Assembly (NCBI GenBank): GCA_030619185.1
Contig: JAUXBW010000033.1
Location: forward strand, 1 to 11,842
DNA length: 11,842 nt
Source of the DNA: Methyloprofundus sp.
GTDB taxonomy: Bacteria > Pseudomonadota > Gammaproteobacteria > Methylococcales > Methylomonadaceae
Direction: 5' to 3'
In this document: one piece after another, positions 1 through 7,224 of the stretch
How positions within the stretch are numbered: position 1 is the first letter of the stretch
Layout: the number at the start of each line of letters is the position of its first letter
Notes under the pieces: model-generated
Database searches by the model: none
Told to the model about the DNA's origin: nothing
Seen by the model: the letters and a program-made list of their open reading frames with translations, nothing else
Made by a program: the position numbers and the translations under genes

Positions 1-1286
1 ACAACCGCCAAGACTTCTTTAGCTAAGTCTTCAGCACCCGCCTCCCCTTCTGCCCAGTGTTTTGACACCACACATTTTGCCCCCAGAACCGCACATTTAT
101 CTATGATCAAAGCAATTTCTGCTTCGGTATCAAATGTAAAGTGATTAATACACACTACACACGGTAGACCATAGTGCTGGGTAATATTATTTAAGTGCCG
201 TTCTAAATTAACAAAACCTGCGTCTAAAGCGGCCAGGTTTTCATTATTTAATTCCTCTTTTGCAACACCGCCATGTGATTTTAACGCTCTTGCTGTCGCG
301 ACTAAAACCACTGCCGAGGGCTTTAAACCCGCCATACGGCATTTAATATCGATAAATTTCTCAGCACCTAAATCAGCACCGAAGCCCGCTTCTGTCACCG
401 TGTAGTCAGCCAGTTTTAAAGCTGTTTTAGTCGCTGTTACGGTATTACAACCATGGGCAATATTAGCAAAAGGACCGCCATGAATAATAGCCAGGTTATT
501 TTCCAGTGTTTGTACCAGATTGGGGTTAATCGCATCTTTTAATAGAGCTGCCATTGCCCCCTGAGCATTCAAGTCACGCGCGTAGACAGCAGTGACTTTA
601 TCAGTTTTATACGCAATCACGATACGACCTAGACGCTCTTTTAGATCAGCGCGGCTAGTGGCTAAACATAAAATCGCCATCACTTCTGATGCCACTACAA
701 TATCATAGCCATCTTCACGTAAATAGCCATTTGCCGGACCGCCTTGTCCAACCGTGATTTCTCTTAGTGCCCGGTCATTCATATCCACGACCCGCTTCCA
801 TTTAATTCGACGTGAATCAATATCTAATGTATTACCATGATTAATATGATTATCTATCATCGCTGATAATAAATTATGCGCAACGCCAATCGCATGAAAG
901 TCACCCGTAAAATGCAGATTTATATCTTCCATAGGCACGACTTGCGAGTATCCCCCTCCAGTCGCGCCACCTTTCATGCCAAAACATGGCCCTAGCGAGG
1001 GCTCACGTAGACACATAATCGTTTTTTTACCCAAACGATTCATGGCATCGCCCAGGCCAACAGTTGTAGTGGTTTTTCCTTCCCCAGCGGGGGTGGGGCT
1101 AACAGCTGTCACCAGGATTAATTTACCATTTGGCTGCTCGGCCAGGCTGTCAATATATTCCAGAGATACTTTAGCTTTGTAATGTCCGTATGGATCCAGG
1201 TGCCCAGCAGGGATCGCCAGTTTTTCAGCAGCTAAATCTATAATAGGCAGCATTTTAGCTTGTTGAGCGATTTCAATATCAGACAT
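1..1286 (-). CDS. ftfL: Formate-tetrahydrofolate ligase (10-formyl-THF synthetase), partial
   Basis: The enzyme makes 10-formyl-THF from formate, THF and ATP in the cytoplasm, feeding C1 units to the serine cycle. The reading frame is open from an ATG at 1286-1284 to the window edge, giving 428 complete codons. The family is about 557 residues, so roughly the last 130 lie outside the window. A P-loop-type motif [11 protein letters not shown] is at residues 65-75. Family signature 1 appears as [11 protein letters not shown] (103-113), followed by [16 protein letters not shown] (118-133). Signature 2 appears as [12 protein letters not shown] (329-340). Each signature departs by one residue from the usual pattern as I recall it: Thr109 for Ala and Ala332 for Ile/Val. 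The start is supported by GGAGA about 8 bases upstream. It is the last visible gene of the mtdA-gck-glyA-ftfL series, 115 bases after glyA. It is also known as fhs. Confidence 0.97.
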   Translation of the reverse strand, partial: MSDIEIAQQAKMLPIIDLAAEKLAIPAGHLDPYGHYKAKVSLEYIDSLAEQPNGKLILVTAVSPTPAGEGKTTTTVGLGDAMNRLGKKTIMCLREPSLGPCFGMKGGATGGGYSQVVPMEDINLHFTGDFHAIGVAHNLLSAMIDNHINHGNTLDIDSRRIKWKRVVDMNDRALREITVGQGGPANGYLREDGYDIVVASEVMAILCLATSRADLKERLGRIVIAYKTDKVTAVYARDLNAQGAMAALLKDAINPNLVQTLENNLAIIHGGPFANIAHGCNTVTATKTALKLADYTVTEAGFGADLGAEKFIDIKCRMAGLKPSAVVLVATARALKSHGGVAKEELNNENLAALDAGFVNLERHLNNITQHYGLPCVVCINHFTFDTEAEIALIIDKCAVLGAKCVVSKHWAEGEAGAEDLAKEVLAV

Positions 1287-1326
1287 GCTTACATCTCCAG
1301 ATAATATTAAGTATTCAATAAACGCA

Positions 1327-1357
1327 AAAAGCCGGCTTGGTAATGAAACAGGCTTTT
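1327..1357 (-). terminator. Possible intrinsic terminator or attenuator between glyA and ftfL
   Basis: On the minus strand AAAAGCC (1357-1351) pairs with GGCTTTT (1333-1327), followed by one more T. The stem is seven base pairs with a 17-base loop, and the sequence inside contains the self-complementary AAGCCGGCTT. It lies in the 115-base gap after the glyA stop. The loop is long and the stem short, so termination may be weak or partial. The structure could lower ftfL expression relative to upstream genes, or be incidental. Confidence 0.35.
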
Positions 1358-1384
1358 CTCGTTCCCACGCTCTGTGTGGGAACG
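1358..1384. repeat. Short palindromic repeat of the 'cgttcccacgctctg' family
   Basis: A perfect 9-base inverted repeat, cgttcccac (1360-1368) and gtgggaacg (1376-1384), with loop gctctgt. The same core recurs in a longer element at 6351-6447, so this is a dispersed repeat and not chance. It sits 17 bases downstream of the glyA stop codon, next to the terminator-like hairpin at 1327-1357. It may act as an mRNA-stabilising or transcription-ending structure between glyA and ftfL. Confidence 0.8.
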
Positions 1385-1401
1385 TAATGAAAGAGCTTGT
1401 T

Positions 1402-2658
1402 TTAATCGCTATAAACAGGAAAACGTGCACATAAAGCACTCACTTTTTCACGCACTGCTTTAATCGCAGCTTCGTCTTCAAGATTATCCATGACATCACA
1501 CATCATTGCTGCAATTTCACGCATTTCATCTTCCTTAAATCCCCGCGTTGTTGGTGCCGGTGTACCCACCCGAATACCACTGGTGACAAAAGGTGATTCA
1601 GGATCATTGGGCACTGCATTTTTATTAACAGTGATATGTGCCTTACCCAGTGCCGCATCGGCCGCTTTCCCTGTGATACCTTTGGCAATTAAAGAAACCA
1701 GCATTAAGTGATTATCCGTTCCCCCTGAAACCACATCATAGCCCCTGCCTATAAAGACCTTGGCCATTGCTTGCGCATTTTTGATGACTTGTGTCTGATA
1801 ACTGACAAATTCAGGCTGCATGGCTTCTTTAAATGAAATCGCTTTCGCTGCAATCACATGCATTAAAGGACCTCCTTGTATGCCTGGAAAAATATTTGAA
1901 TTTAGTTTTTTCTCCAGATCAGGATTGCTTTTACATAGAATTAATCCACCACGCGGACCGCGTAAGGATTTATGTGTGGTACTGGTAACCACATCAGCAA
2001 TCGGGATGGGATTGGGGTATAAACCTGCAGCAACTAAACCAGCCACATGCGCCATATCCACAAACAAATATGCGCCTACTTTATCAGCAATATCACGGAA
2101 ACGTTGCCAATCCCAGATACGCGAATAAGCAGAAAATCCCGCAACCAACACTTTAGGTTTATGCTCTAAAGCGAGTCTTTCCACTTCATCATAGTCAATT
2201 TCACCAGTTTCAGGGTGCAAGCCATACTGTATAGCATGGTAAATTTTTCCCGAGAAATTTGGCTTGGCACCATGCGTCAAATGTCCTCCATCCGCCAGAC
2301 TTAGACCCAAAATAGTGTCGCCTGGCTGAATCAATGCCATAAAAACAGCCATATTCGCCTGAGAACCCGAATGTGGCTGTACATTTGCGTAATCGGCACC
2401 AAATAATTCTTTAGCCCGATCTATGGCTAATTGTTCAGCCTTATCAACAAACTCACAGCCCCCATAATATCGCTTACCCGGATAACCTTCTGCATACTTA
2501 TTGGTCAATTGAGAGCCCAGTGCTTCCAGAACGCGCGGGCTGGTATAGTTTTCAGAAGCAATTAGCTCTATGTGGTCTTCCTGACGTTGATGCTCCTCCT
2601 GTATAGCTTGATACATTTCATCGTCAAAGCCTTCTATAGACATAGATTTTTTATACAT
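1402..2658 (-). CDS. glyA: Serine hydroxymethyltransferase
   Basis: This cytosolic PLP enzyme transfers a C1 unit from methylene-THF to glycine, giving serine. It is the entry point of C1 into the serine cycle and also serves general C1 metabolism. The 418-residue product matches the family length of about 417. Visible hallmarks are [15 protein letters not shown] (29-43), the glycine-rich GKRYYGGCE segment (61-69), HSGSQAN (96-102), DMAHVAGL (201-208) with the PLP-contacting Asp and His, and the Schiff-base lysine K230 in [14 protein letters not shown]. The ATG at 2658 is preceded by CAGGAG at a suitable distance. The first 8 bases overlap the end of gck, so the two are probably translationally coupled. 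I see nothing missing or broken. Confidence 0.98.
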   Translation of the reverse strand: MYKKSMSIEGFDDEMYQAIQEEHQRQEDHIELIASENYTSPRVLEALGSQLTNKYAEGYPGKRYYGGCEFVDKAEQLAIDRAKELFGADYANVQPHSGSQANMAVFMALIQPGDTILGLSLADGGHLTHGAKPNFSGKIYHAIQYGLHPETGEIDYDEVERLALEHKPKVLVAGFSAYSRIWDWQRFRDIADKVGAYLFVDMAHVAGLVAAGLYPNPIPIADVVTSTTHKSLRGPRGGLILCKSNPDLEKKLNSNIFPGIQGGPLMHVIAAKAISFKEAMQPEFVSYQTQVIKNAQAMAKVFIGRGYDVVSGGTDNHLMLVSLIAKGITGKAADAALGKAHITVNKNAVPNDPESPFVTSGIRVGTPAPTTRGFKEDEMREIAAMMCDVMDNLEDEAAIKAVREKVSALCARFPVYSD

Positions 2659-4048
2659 TTTTGTCTCCTGATTGATATATTTTAGTATTTGGTCGGATCA
2701 GTAAAATTTGCAGGTCGGCAACATTCGTACCTGTAGCACCTGTTATCAGTAAATCCTTTGATTTTTGTAGCGCATGATAGGAATCATTATCGGCTAAATA
2801 GGCTTCCGGCTCAATATGTGCCTTGCACATACGCTGTACTGACTGTGTATCGACGATGCCACCCGCCGCATCGGTCGGCCCATCACGGCCATCGGTTCCA
2901 GCACTTAGGAAAACCCATTGTCCGTTGAACGCATGTTTTCTGGCTGCAATGGCAAAGGCGAGTGCCAACTCCTGATTGCGCCCACCCAGGCCATTGCCAT
3001 TGACAGTCACTGTTGTTTCACCGCCAGCCAGAATAGCACAGGGTTTGCTGGTACTCTTAGCTATCAAGCTTTTAGCATACAGTAACAGTTCATCAGCCAC
3101 CTGCCGCGCCTCACCTGTTAGTTGCTCGCTGTAGACAGAGGCATCATACCCCAGTTCCTCAGCGGTCTGTGCAACCGCCTGCAAACTGATGCTGTTACTG
3201 CCGATCAGAGTATGCGTATGCCGCGCAAAAACCGGATCGTCTGATTTTAGCGTTTCGCTTACTTCGCCCAAGCTACCTTGTTGCAAATACGCTTGCACTG
3301 CGGCCGGCACTTTGTTCCACAACCCTCTATCTTTTATGACCCTAAGCACATCAGCAAAGGTACTACTATCCGCAACAGTCGGGCCACTCGCAATTGCACT
3401 GACATCATCGCCCAGCACATCGGATAAAATCAGCGCATGCAGATCGGCAGGAGCCGCCATTTTTGCCAACCCTCCCCCCTTAACAAGTGATAAGTGTTTA
3501 CGCACACAGTTTATTTCATTAATTGTCGCGCCTGAAGCCAGCAATAACTCAGTCGTCGCTATTTTTTCCGCCAGATTAATCATTGCTACAGGTGCAGGTA
3601 GCAGTGCTGAACCTCCTCCCGAGACTAACACTAGCACCAAATCATCTTGTTGTGCGCGCAAGACGAGCTCAATAATTTTCTGGGTACCCGCCATGCCAAC
3701 CTGATCAGGCAAAGAGTGCCCTGCCCCGATCACTGCAACATTTTCTATCGCTTGTACATTTTCATAGTTGGTCAGCGCAATTGCTTGTTCGGCTAAAAAC
3801 TGAGCAGGAATAATATCATGTGCCGCCTGCACCATGGCACACGCCGCTTTGCCAAAAGCAATAAGGTATATTTTATTACCCTGTTTTAAATGCACTGACT
3901 TATTCTGCTGAGCTAATTTTAAAACCAGATGATTATCATCAAAATGCAAACAACGCTTAACCGCTAAATAGGGATCTGCTGCTTTAATACCCGTCTGCAA
4001 AATCCCCTGCGCATCTTCGCGTAATTCAGCTAATTTAGATTGAGGCAT
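2651..4048 (-). CDS. gck: Glycerate 2-kinase, MOFRL/GckA family
   Basis: Predicted to phosphorylate D-glycerate to 2-phosphoglycerate, the serine-cycle step that leads to PEP. The 465-residue protein has the two-domain layout of the GckA/TtuD family: an N-terminal DUF4147-type domain and a C-terminal MOFRL domain. Conserved segments include SGGGSALL (143-150), [14 protein letters not shown] (182-195), SDVLGDD (209-215), AGGETTV (341-347), GGRNQE (355-360), [14 protein letters not shown] (384-397) and [11 protein letters not shown] (436-446). Homologues are often misnamed hydroxypyruvate reductase (TtuD); the family and neighbours favour glycerate kinase. The ATG at 4048 gives a normal N-terminus, but no Shine-Dalgarno is visible. 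A palindromic repeat begins 12 bases upstream. The frame stays open back through that repeat with no ATG or GTG, so the start is the least certain part. The 3' end overlaps glyA by 8 bases. Confidence 0.94.
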   Translation of the reverse strand: MPQSKLAELREDAQGILQTGIKAADPYLAVKRCLHFDDNHLVLKLAQQNKSVHLKQGNKIYLIAFGKAACAMVQAAHDIIPAQFLAEQAIALTNYENVQAIENVAVIGAGHSLPDQVGMAGTQKIIELVLRAQQDDLVLVLVSGGGSALLPAPVAMINLAEKIATTELLLASGATINEINCVRKHLSLVKGGGLAKMAAPADLHALILSDVLGDDVSAIASGPTVADSSTFADVLRVIKDRGLWNKVPAAVQAYLQQGSLGEVSETLKSDDPVFARHTHTLIGSNSISLQAVAQTAEELGYDASVYSEQLTGEARQVADELLLYAKSLIAKSTSKPCAILAGGETTVTVNGNGLGGRNQELALAFAIAARKHAFNGQWVFLSAGTDGRDGPTDAAGGIVDTQSVQRMCKAHIEPEAYLADNDSYHALQKSKDLLITGATGTNVADLQILLIRPNTKIYQSGDKNV

Positions 4049-4060
4049 TGCACAGTCTAT

Positions 4061-4126
4061 TGGGCGTGGCTTTAGCCTGCCATTTACAAAAAATATTAAT
4101 CAAGGTGGGCTGAAGCCACGCCCTAC
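4061..4126. repeat. Palindromic repeat of the 'gggcgtggctttagcc' family, mtdA-gck gap
   Basis: Imperfect inverted repeat with 20-base arms, 4062-4081 and 4104-4123, differing at three positions around a 22-base AT-rich loop. The same sequence recurs at 11781-11842. It occupies half of the 133-base gap between mtdA and gck and would form a strong hairpin in the shared mRNA. Its edge lies 12 bases from the gck start. It is probably a dispersed REP/MITE-like element; an effect on mRNA processing or gck translation is inference. Confidence 0.88.
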
Positions 4127-4181
4127 AAGCCTTGCCATAATTTCAGGCAGGTCAAAACAGAGAAAATCATTGGCAGTCATA

Positions 4182-5039
4182 TCAAGCCATTTGTTTAGCC
4201 AGCTTATAAATCAATTCAGCATCCAGTACTTGCTTATTATCTTCAAATAACCGGGCAATACAGGCACGGTGTAGCGCAAGTTTTAAAGCACCAAAGCCAA
4301 TGGCCCCCCATACGACTTTACCGTTGCGATCGATACCCTTATCCATCATATCTGTACCACCGATGCCAACGGGGGGGGTTGCATTCGCATCGGCAAGCAT
4401 TTCCAGATGATTATTATTTTGCCAGTGTTCAGGTTTTAATAATTCAATACCTGCTGCCCCTGTCGCAAGTACGATATTCGCGTCTTGTATCAATGCGCCT
4501 CGCGCATCAGAATCTACTGCTTCTGCAGGCGTTAAATCAACGTTAAAGCGTTCTTTCATGCTCAGACAAGCTATTCCGGCACTTTCTATATGCCGCGATA
4601 CAATTGTCACCTCTGCACCTTCTTCTGCTAACATTACCGCCGCACGCTGACCTACAGGCCCCGTACCAGCAAGAACAACTGCTTTTTTGCCACTTAAAGT
4701 ACCGCTAACTGCCAATTTAGCTACAGCAGCAGCAGCAGTAGTATTACTTCCATTACTATCCAGCATCACAGACACCTGAAAGCCAGAAAAAAAGTAGGAC
4801 TGCACTGCATTAAACAGAGCCTGACCTGCCGCCATATCGCTACCACCCACAAAAATTGCCGTATTTTTCTTCTCTTTCGGCGGGCGAGTAAAAATAGCCC
4901 CTTCAACCAACGGCCGGACATTATCTGGGGTGAGATTAGCATGGCCAATCACATGATCAGCACCACCATCATAGGCGACAACAGTATCGAATACAGCAGG
5001 ATGATTATCAGTATCAAATTGGAAAAGCAGTTTCTTCAT
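4182..5039 (-). CDS. mtdA: NADP-dependent methylene-H4F/methylene-H4MPT dehydrogenase MtdA
   Basis: MtdA oxidises methylene- to methenyl-tetrahydrofolate or -tetrahydromethanopterin with NADP. In methylotrophs it helps decide whether C1 units go to assimilation or oxidation. The 285-residue product has the MtdA start KKLLFQFDTD, then VAYDGGADHV (21-30), TPDNV (37-41), AIFVGGSDMAAG (61-72), MLDSNGSNTTAAAA (92-105) and a dinucleotide-binding loop GTGPVG (125-130). The C-terminus has GIGG, GFGALKLALHRACIA and ends YKLAKQMA, as in characterised MtdA. It is distinct from FolD. The first gene of the minus-strand series, it faces mdh divergently. Its ribosome binding site is weak (AGG about 7 bases upstream). 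The coding sequence contains a run of eight C on its own strand (seen as G at 4371-4378) and five GCT/GCA-type alanine codons in a row. Confidence 0.96.
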   Translation of the reverse strand: MKKLLFQFDTDNHPAVFDTVVAYDGGADHVIGHANLTPDNVRPLVEGAIFTRPPKEKKNTAIFVGGSDMAAGQALFNAVQSYFFSGFQVSVMLDSNGSNTTAAAAVAKLAVSGTLSGKKAVVLAGTGPVGQRAAVMLAEEGAEVTIVSRHIESAGIACLSMKERFNVDLTPAEAVDSDARGALIQDANIVLATGAAGIELLKPEHWQNNNHLEMLADANATPPVGIGGTDMMDKGIDRNGKVVWGAIGFGALKLALHRACIARLFEDNKQVLDAELIYKLAKQMA

Positions 5040-5095
5040 TAGCCTATTTGGGAGTTTATAAAAATTATGCGTTTAAACGAATATAAAATCGCGCT

Positions 5096-5101
5096 ATTAT
5101 A
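5096..5101 (-). promoter_or_regulatory. Candidate -10 box for mtdA operon
   Basis: The minus strand reads TATAAT here, a perfect -10 match, 57 bases upstream of the mtdA ATG. No good -35 is found at normal spacing: the hexamer 17 bases further upstream reads AAGGCT. A sigma-70 promoter helped by an activator is plausible, but the evidence is a single hexamer in AT-rich DNA. Confidence 0.4.
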
Positions 5102-5250
5102 CCGTATAAATAAAGTTAAGCCTTATTAGTCGCGTAGATATACTGACACTACTCCGCCCCCCTTTTTTTCCTCCTTGAACTGTAGGGGCCAGGGTGAACC
5201 GTCGAAAGCAGTGCCAAATCTAAACAGATGTATGAGATTCATTACGCTAG

Positions 5251-5280
5251 TTAACAGGGTTGAACTCAAACAATTATAAT
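5251..5280 (+). promoter_or_regulatory. Predicted sigma-70-type promoter of mdh
   Basis: A -35-like TTAACA (5251-5256, one mismatch to consensus) and a perfect -10 TATAAT (5275-5280) are separated by 18 bases. Transcription would start near 5287, giving a leader of about 16 bases that contains the AAGGAT ribosome binding site (about 5292-5297) before the ATG at 5303. The arrangement is coherent but unverified. Confidence 0.55.
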
Positions 5281-5302
5281 AACTACCAAGAAAGGATAAT
5301 AG

Positions 5303-6295
5303 ATGAAAACCCCCATTGATATAGCGGTTACCGGAGCAGCCGGACAAATTAGTTATTCCTTGCTATTTCGTTTGGCATCTGGCGAACTCTTTGGGCCAGA
5401 TCAGCCTGTTGTATTGCGACTACTGGAAATCACACCCGCCCTACATCGTTTACATGGCGTGAAGATGGAACTCAATGATTGTGCCTACCCGCTATTACAA
5501 AAAGTGATTCTAACCGATGACCCGAAGGTTGCGTTTAAAGATGTGGACTATGCCTTTTTAGTGGGAGCAAGACCTCGTGGCCCCGGTATGAAAAGAAAGG
5601 ACTTGCTGGAAAGTAATGCCTCTATTTTCTCAGAACAAGGCAAGGCACTGAATGAAGTTGCTCATCGCGGAGTAAAAGTACTGGTCACCGGCAACCCAGC
5701 TAATACCAATGCCTTGATCACCCAAAGTAATGCGCCTGATTTAAGCCCCAAGTGTTTTTCTGCCATGAGTATGCTAGACCATAACCGGGCCATTTTTCAG
5801 TTAGCTAAAAAATGTGGCGTACGTTCAAAGGAAGTCAAAAATATAATAGTCTGGGGAAATCATTCCGAAACCCAGTACCCTGATTTAACGCATGCAACGG
5901 TCAAAGGTCTAAGTGCTTCAACATTGGTTGATGAAAACTGGATTGAAAATCAATTTGTCCCTACTGTACGCCACCGAGGAGCCAGTGTTATTGAGGAGCG
6001 AGGCGGTGTATCAAGTGCAGCTTCTGCCGCAAATGCGGCTATTTGCCAGATGCGCTCCTGGGTTTTTGGTACTGAAACAAGCGACTGGAGCGATTGGGTC
6101 AGTATGGCTGTCATCTCTGATGGTAGCTATGGAGTAGAAAAAGGCTTGTTTTTTTCCTTTCCCGTCCAGGTTTCTAACTCTGGAGAGGTATCCATAGTGC
6201 AAGAACTAGAATTAGATACCTTTAGCAAATCTTGCATCAAAGCATCGGCACAGGAATTAAAAGAAGAACGAAAAGCGATTAAGCATTTATTGTAA
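5303..6295 (+). CDS. mdh: Malate dehydrogenase, type 2 (cytosolic-like), NAD-dependent
   Basis: Interconverts oxaloacetate and malate in the cytoplasm. In the serine cycle it reduces oxaloacetate from PEP carboxylase; it also serves the TCA cycle. The 330-residue length fits the type-2 family. The nucleotide-binding loop is [12 protein letters not shown] (10-21). Glu42 in LLEI follows strand 2 and favours NAD over NADP. Substrate-binding arginines are R92 and R98 in [14 protein letters not shown], and R162. The catalytic Asp/His pair is D159 (SMLDHNR) and H187 (WGNHSET). The NPANTNAL segment (131-138) is typical of this type. A clear AAGGAT site precedes the ATG. It diverges from mtdA, so it is a separate transcript placed beside the serine-cycle genes. 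No defect is seen. Confidence 0.97.
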   Translation: MKTPIDIAVTGAAGQISYSLLFRLASGELFGPDQPVVLRLLEITPALHRLHGVKMELNDCAYPLLQKVILTDDPKVAFKDVDYAFLVGARPRGPGMKRKDLLESNASIFSEQGKALNEVAHRGVKVLVTGNPANTNALITQSNAPDLSPKCFSAMSMLDHNRAIFQLAKKCGVRSKEVKNIIVWGNHSETQYPDLTHATVKGLSASTLVDENWIENQFVPTVRHRGASVIEERGGVSSAASAANAAICQMRSWVFGTETSDWSDWVSMAVISDGSYGVEKGLFFSFPVQVSNSGEVSIVQELELDTFSKSCIKASAQELKEERKAIKHLL

Positions 6296-6350
6296 AACGT
6301 CAGAGAAATTTTTAGGGGAGTAGACAACTCGTAATAACCTCCCTCCAAAC

Positions 6351-6447
6351 CTCGTTCCCATGCTCTGCGTGGGAATGCAGCTTGTGACGCTCAGCGTCAT
6401 AGAGCACAGAGCGTTCTCGCATAAATTCCCACGGAGACCGTGAGAAC
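6351..6447. repeat. Composite palindromic repeat of the 'cgttcccacgctctg' family
   Basis: A roughly 97-base element starting cgttcccatgctctgcg. It holds a first hairpin (ttccca 6355-6360 / tgggaa 6370-6375), a central perfect hairpin (tgacgc 6385-6390 / gcgtca 6394-6399) and a right end, attcccacggagaccgtgagaac, that is a degraded inverted copy of the left end. The short element at 1358-1384 is the same core. It lies between the convergent 3' ends of mdh and the DUF2956-like gene, a typical site for REP-like elements, and may stabilise or end both transcripts. Confidence 0.85.
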
Positions 6448-6462
6448 TATCAAATGCCTAAC

Positions 6463-6541
6463 GTAGCCCGCATGAAGTTTACGGAATGCGGGAAATAGGA
6501 GCCACGTAGTCCCGTATTCCGCATGCTCCATAACGGACTAC
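6463..6541. repeat. Imperfect palindrome 'gtagcccgcatg...cggaatgcggga'
   Basis: Left arm 6463-6493 and right arm 6510-6541 are inverted copies with a few differences, around a 16-base loop. The best-paired part is cggaatgcggga against tcccgtattccg. It is a second, unrelated repeat family lying 15 bases after the composite element at 6351-6447. No coding potential is visible. It probably belongs to a dispersed repeat family of the genome. Confidence 0.82.
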
Positions 6542-6647
6542 AATGAATTTTAGGAATAGGCTGAATTTATACGTAATCAGATAAATTTATAATAAATTTC
6601 AATAGTCTATATAAAACACTATCCATCAAAGTAAAATTGGTACTGCA
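6542..6647. other. AT-rich spacer with a small AT hairpin
   Basis: The remainder of the mdh/DUF2956 convergent spacer is AT-rich and lacks a gene. It contains one perfect small inverted repeat, aaattta (6583-6589) and taaattt (6593-6599). An AT-only stem is a weak structure, and no T-tract terminator is evident. Otherwise I see nothing in it. Confidence 0.5.
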
Positions 6648-6986
6648 CTAGCTTAGGACAAAATAAGCAGCAAAGCCGCCCCAGCTTAACAACAATAAAC
6701 CCCAGGCAAGATAGCTTTGCCGACAACCAGCCCCTTCACTTAGCTCAGGCTCGATACTTTCATCTAACTGACTTAATTTCCCCGTCACTTTTTTTAGCTT
6801 TTTGCTGAGTTCTCGCGACCTTTCTTTTTGCTGTTTTTTATATAGCTCAATTCCCTTCTGAATACCTTGGGCTATTAATTTTGTTTGTTCTTTTGTTTGC
6901 CCAGGCCGCTGGATAGCTTTCGCAATTTTAACCGACTCTTCCTGTGTTTCAGGAGATAACTGTTGTTTTTTTGAATATCTGCTCAT
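6648..6986 (-). CDS. DUF2956-like small membrane-anchored protein
   Basis: A 112-residue protein of unknown function that I match from memory to the DUF2956 family of gammaproteobacteria. The N-terminal half is hydrophilic and helical, with the conserved-looking stretch RPGQTKEQTKLIAQGI (27-42) followed by KGIELYKKQQKERSREL (44-60). A lysine-rich, probably coiled segment runs to about residue 70 and an acidic linker to 84. One hydrophobic segment (about 92-111) ends the protein, so it is likely tail-anchored in the inner membrane with the charged part in the cytoplasm. No good Shine-Dalgarno precedes the ATG. It stands alone: convergent with mdh and separated from the next minus-strand gene by the 7069-7224 palindrome. 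Coding is supported by composition and the family match; the function is unknown. Confidence 0.82.
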   Translation of the reverse strand: MSRYSKKQQLSPETQEESVKIAKAIQRPGQTKEQTKLIAQGIQKGIELYKKQQKERSRELSKKLKKVTGKLSQLDESIEPELSEGAGCRQSYLAWGLLLLSWGGFAAYFVLS

Positions 6987-7068
6987 AGTTATTTTACATT
7001 TTAAAGTTACAACCCTTATGAGTAGGTTAAAAACCTCCCCCTCCTAAAACGCACCAATTCAATCAACA

Positions 7069-7224
7069 GGAACGTGCACGGAATAACTTCGACAACTCGC
7101 TTGTGTTTATGCTCGTCTTCTGCGTTGTAGAAATAGTTGCGTAGCCAGCTATGCGCCTTTTTCTACGCCTTGAATACGAACATAAATCCTGCACCAATTG
7201 CCAAACTTATTCCGTGCGCGTTCC
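7069..7224. repeat. 156-base imperfect palindrome abutting the Kazal gene stop
   Basis: The two 78-base halves are inverted copies of each other, about 70% alike by eye once a compensating one-base gap is allowed. The outer 18 bases differ once (ggaacgtgcacggaataa against ggaacgcgcacggaataa). The interior shares tttatg-tcgt-ttc and gtagaaa blocks, and the centre forms a stem around gcgtagccagctatgcgc. The last base lies immediately before the TTA that is the Kazal gene's stop codon (minus strand). It resembles a MITE or REP-type element and could serve as the 3' end structure of the mfd-csiV-Kazal transcript. No transposase lies within it. Confidence 0.88.

Larger units (their letters stand above)
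5040..5302. other. Divergent mtdA-mdh intergenic region with polypyrimidine tract
   Basis: This 263-base region holds no credible gene. The ends next to each gene are AT-rich and carry TATAAT boxes. Between them, at 5157-5174, the plus strand has six C, seven T, then CCTCC, giving a purine run on the other strand. About 5180-5215 is GC-richer with ggggccagggtgaaccg. No riboswitch I know matches. The middle section is a reasonable place for a shared operator controlling both serine-cycle transcripts, but I recognise no specific binding site. Confidence 0.5.

Noticed and set aside
3189..3704. Plus-strand open frame of 171 codons
   Set aside because: It lies wholly inside gck in the opposite direction. 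Its product is Ser/Ala/Thr-rich low-complexity sequence with no family features, while gck shows all its motifs.
2651..4048. Annotating this gene as hydroxypyruvate reductase (ttuD)
   Set aside because: The protein is of the MOFRL/glycerate kinase family with no Rossmann dehydrogenase motif; the old TtuD name is a known source of misannotation.
4182..5039. FolD or MtdB instead of MtdA
   Set aside because: The N-terminus, the DSNGSNTTAAAA segment, the GTGPVG loop and the YKLAKQMA end match MtdA, not FolD motifs. I see no feature that favours MtdB, and the serine-cycle neighbours fit MtdA.
5126..5302. Riboswitch (glycine or THF type) in the mtdA leader
   Set aside because: I could not find the conserved core of either class on the relevant strand; the GC-rich block alone is not enough.
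5126..5347. Minus-strand open frame of 73 codons across the mdh start
   Set aside because: It overlaps the mdh start and promoter region, has no recognisable domain, and translates the polypyrimidine tract as a Lys/Gly run.
6351..7224. CRISPR array or tRNA genes in the repeat-rich section
   Set aside because: The repeats are palindromes of different families, not evenly spaced direct repeats, and no cloverleaf with a T-loop is visible.
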